Origin: Nocardia salmonicida NBRC 13393
Lineage (GTDB): Bacteria; Actinomycetota; Actinomycetes; Mycobacteriales; Mycobacteriaceae
Reading direction: 5' to 3'
NCBI RefSeq assembly: GCF_001613085.1
Contig: NZ_BDBR01000004.1
Location: 310,001-374,000 of the forward strand
DNA length: 64,000 nt
Under the pieces are notes generated by a model. That model saw only the letters and a program-made list of their open reading frames with translations. It did not search any database and was not told the DNA's origin. Of the stretch, positions 62,932 through 64,000 are shown piece after piece (the stretch's first letter is position 1; each line of letters begins with the position of its first letter). The position numbers and the translations under genes are program-made.

Positions 62932-64000
62932 ATGGAGTCAACGGCGATCGAGCCGCAACTGTGCCGGGTCTCGATCATCGGCGGAAACACCCAGGTCGAT
63001 GTGGTGCTGCCCGCGACGGTCCCGATCGCCAATTTCATTCCCGACGTTGTCGATCTGGTTGCCTCGCGCAATCCCGACCTGTCGGAGAACGAGGAAGACG
63101 GACCGCTCGCCGCGCAGCACTGGACGCTGTCGCGGCTCGGTCACACCGCGATCGACCCGGTCCGCACGCTGACCGAGGCCGAGGTGTTCGACGGCGACCT
63201 GCTCGTGCTGCGTGCGGTCGATTCGGTCGAGGCGCCGGCACTTTTCGACGATGTCATCGACGCGGTCGCCCGCCTGACCGACAACGCCTTCGCCAGCTGG
63301 ACCGCCGCGACGGCCGGTCGGGTCGGGCTCGCCGGCACGATCGGGGCGGTGCTCGGTGCGTGCCTGCTCCTGCTTGTCGCCGCCGGGGACGGGCTCGGCG
63401 TCGTCGCGGGTGTGAGCGGGCTGAGCGTGGGATTGCTGACCCTGGTCGGCGCCGGCCTTGTCGCGCGCTTCTACGCGGCGACCCTGCCCGCGACTGTGCT
63501 CGCCTTCTGCGGGCTCGCGCTCGCGGGGACGGGGGCCGTCGCGCTTGTCCCCGGCCCGCTCGGAGCGGCGCATGTGCTGCTCGGCTGCGCCGCGGTCGTG
63601 CTGCTGTCGGTGATCACGATGCGGCTGCTCGCGGTGCGGCCGACCATGTTCACCTCGGTCATCACCTTCGCGTCGTTCGGTACCGCGGCGACCGGTGTTT
63701 CGACGGTGTGGTCGGTAGCACCGGCGAAAGTGGCTGCGGGCGTTATCTTCTTCGCGCTGCTCGGGATCACCCTCGTGCCCCGCATAGCGGTGGCGGCGGC
63801 GCGGTTGCCGGTGCCGCCGGTGCCGACCGCCGGTGGGGTGATCGATCCGCGCGATCACGAACCGCGACCGACCATCGAGGGCATCGGCGCGATCGGCGCG
63901 ACGGCGATTCCGTCGGCCGCGGGACTCGGCGAGCGGTCGCGACTCGCCAATGACTATCAGACCGGGATGGTGGTCGGCATTGTCGTCGCGACGGTGTTCT
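62932..64000 (+). CDS. eccD: Type VII secretion membrane protein EccD, 3' end outside window
   Basis: The frame from the ATG at 62932 (GTG at 62929 is an alternative) is open to the window end, 356 codons. Residues 1-100 form the ubiquitin-like cytosolic domain (LCRVSIIGGNTQVDVVLPA, HWTLSRLGHTAIDPVRTL, DGDLLVLRAV). From residue about 130 Gly/Ala/Leu-rich transmembrane helices follow (VGLAGTIGAVLGACLLLL, MRLLAVRPTMFTSVITFA). This is the EccD architecture with its multi-helix membrane channel part. Together with eccA it marks an ESX locus that continues beyond the window. Confidence 0.92.
   Translation, partial: MESTAIEPQLCRVSIIGGNTQVDVVLPATVPIANFIPDVVDLVASRNPDLSENEEDGPLAAQHWTLSRLGHTAIDPVRTLTEAEVFDGDLLVLRAVDSVEAPALFDDVIDAVARLTDNAFASWTAATAGRVGLAGTIGAVLGACLLLLVAAGDGLGVVAGVSGLSVGLLTLVGAGLVARFYAATLPATVLAFCGLALAGTGAVALVPGPLGAAHVLLGCAAVVLLSVITMRLLAVRPTMFTSVITFASFGTAATGVSTVWSVAPAKVAAGVIFFALLGITLVPRIAVAAARLPVPPVPTAGGVIDPRDHEPRPTIEGIGAIGATAIPSAAGLGERSRLANDYQTGMVVGIVVATVF

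Noticed and set aside
62938..63858. 306-codon minus-strand frame at the window end
   Set aside because: Antisense to eccD; extremely rich in Arg, Gly and Asp. The plus-strand frame from 62932 gives a clear EccD.

Overview
The window looks like a chromosomal segment of a mycolic-acid actinomycete, most likely Nocardia or a close relative. The evidence is very high GC, strong GC3 bias, modular type I PKS genes, type VII secretion genes (eccA/eccD), an actinobacterial CtpF-type P-ATPase, DUF420 and UsfY-like membrane proteins and many TetR regulators. No rRNA or tRNA gene was recognised.

Region 1 (1-23.5 kb) is part of a modular type I polyketide cluster. A plus-strand PKS (DH-KR-ACP end of a module, cut by the window edge) and a translationally coupled FAD oxidoreductase run into a strong bidirectional terminator at 4071-4114. 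A seven-gene minus-strand operon faces them: PKS (KS-AT-DH-ER-KR-ACP), secreted unknown protein, FAD aromatic hydroxylase, secreted SGNH hydrolase, second PKS (KS-AT-DH-ER-KR-ACP), MDR reductase, SDR. Both complete AT domains carry malonyl-type motifs. No thioesterase is in the window. Next to it (23.5-27.2 kb) is a TetR / SGNH hydrolase / MFS exporter locus with paired palindromic operators, then a small membrane protein.

Region 2 (27.2-34.0 kb) is the most interesting part: a compact class III lanthipeptide operon on the minus strand. It holds lanKC, three tandem short precursor genes (35-36 codons, none called as an ORF of its own), an MFS exporter, an unknown 150-aa protein, and a NarL-type histidine kinase and response regulator. 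All three precursors have the ILxLQ leader motif and one Ser-x2-Ser-x3-Cys labionin motif.

Region 3 (34.4-56 kb) is accessory and heavily degraded: a frameshifted HEPN-like gene, a TetR/DUF420 pair, remnants of IS1380, IS5 and IS3 elements, and broken GH65, cutinase, amidoligase, crcB, arsA and tetR genes. Intact genes in between encode a CtpF-like P-type ATPase, a universal stress protein, a long ribosome hibernation factor, a dienelactone-hydrolase-like protein, a toroid-fold protein, UsfY-like and VTT-type membrane proteins, a ricin-like protein and a membrane protein/winged-helix pair. Several gene families match the mycobacterial DosR dormancy regulon (CtpF, Usp, Rv0079-like HPF, Rv0571c-like hydrolase, OtsB1/GH65 remnant). 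DosR-box-like sites (GGGACC-N3-GNCYYY) lie upstream of some of them. A 32-codon Met/His-rich microprotein with a strong Shine-Dalgarno also lies here.

Region 4 (56-64 kb) has a secreted histidine phosphatase, a methyltransferase/small membrane protein pair facing a TetR gene across two tandem 22-bp operators, a secretory lipase, and the divergent type VII secretion genes eccA and eccD. eccD runs off the window end.
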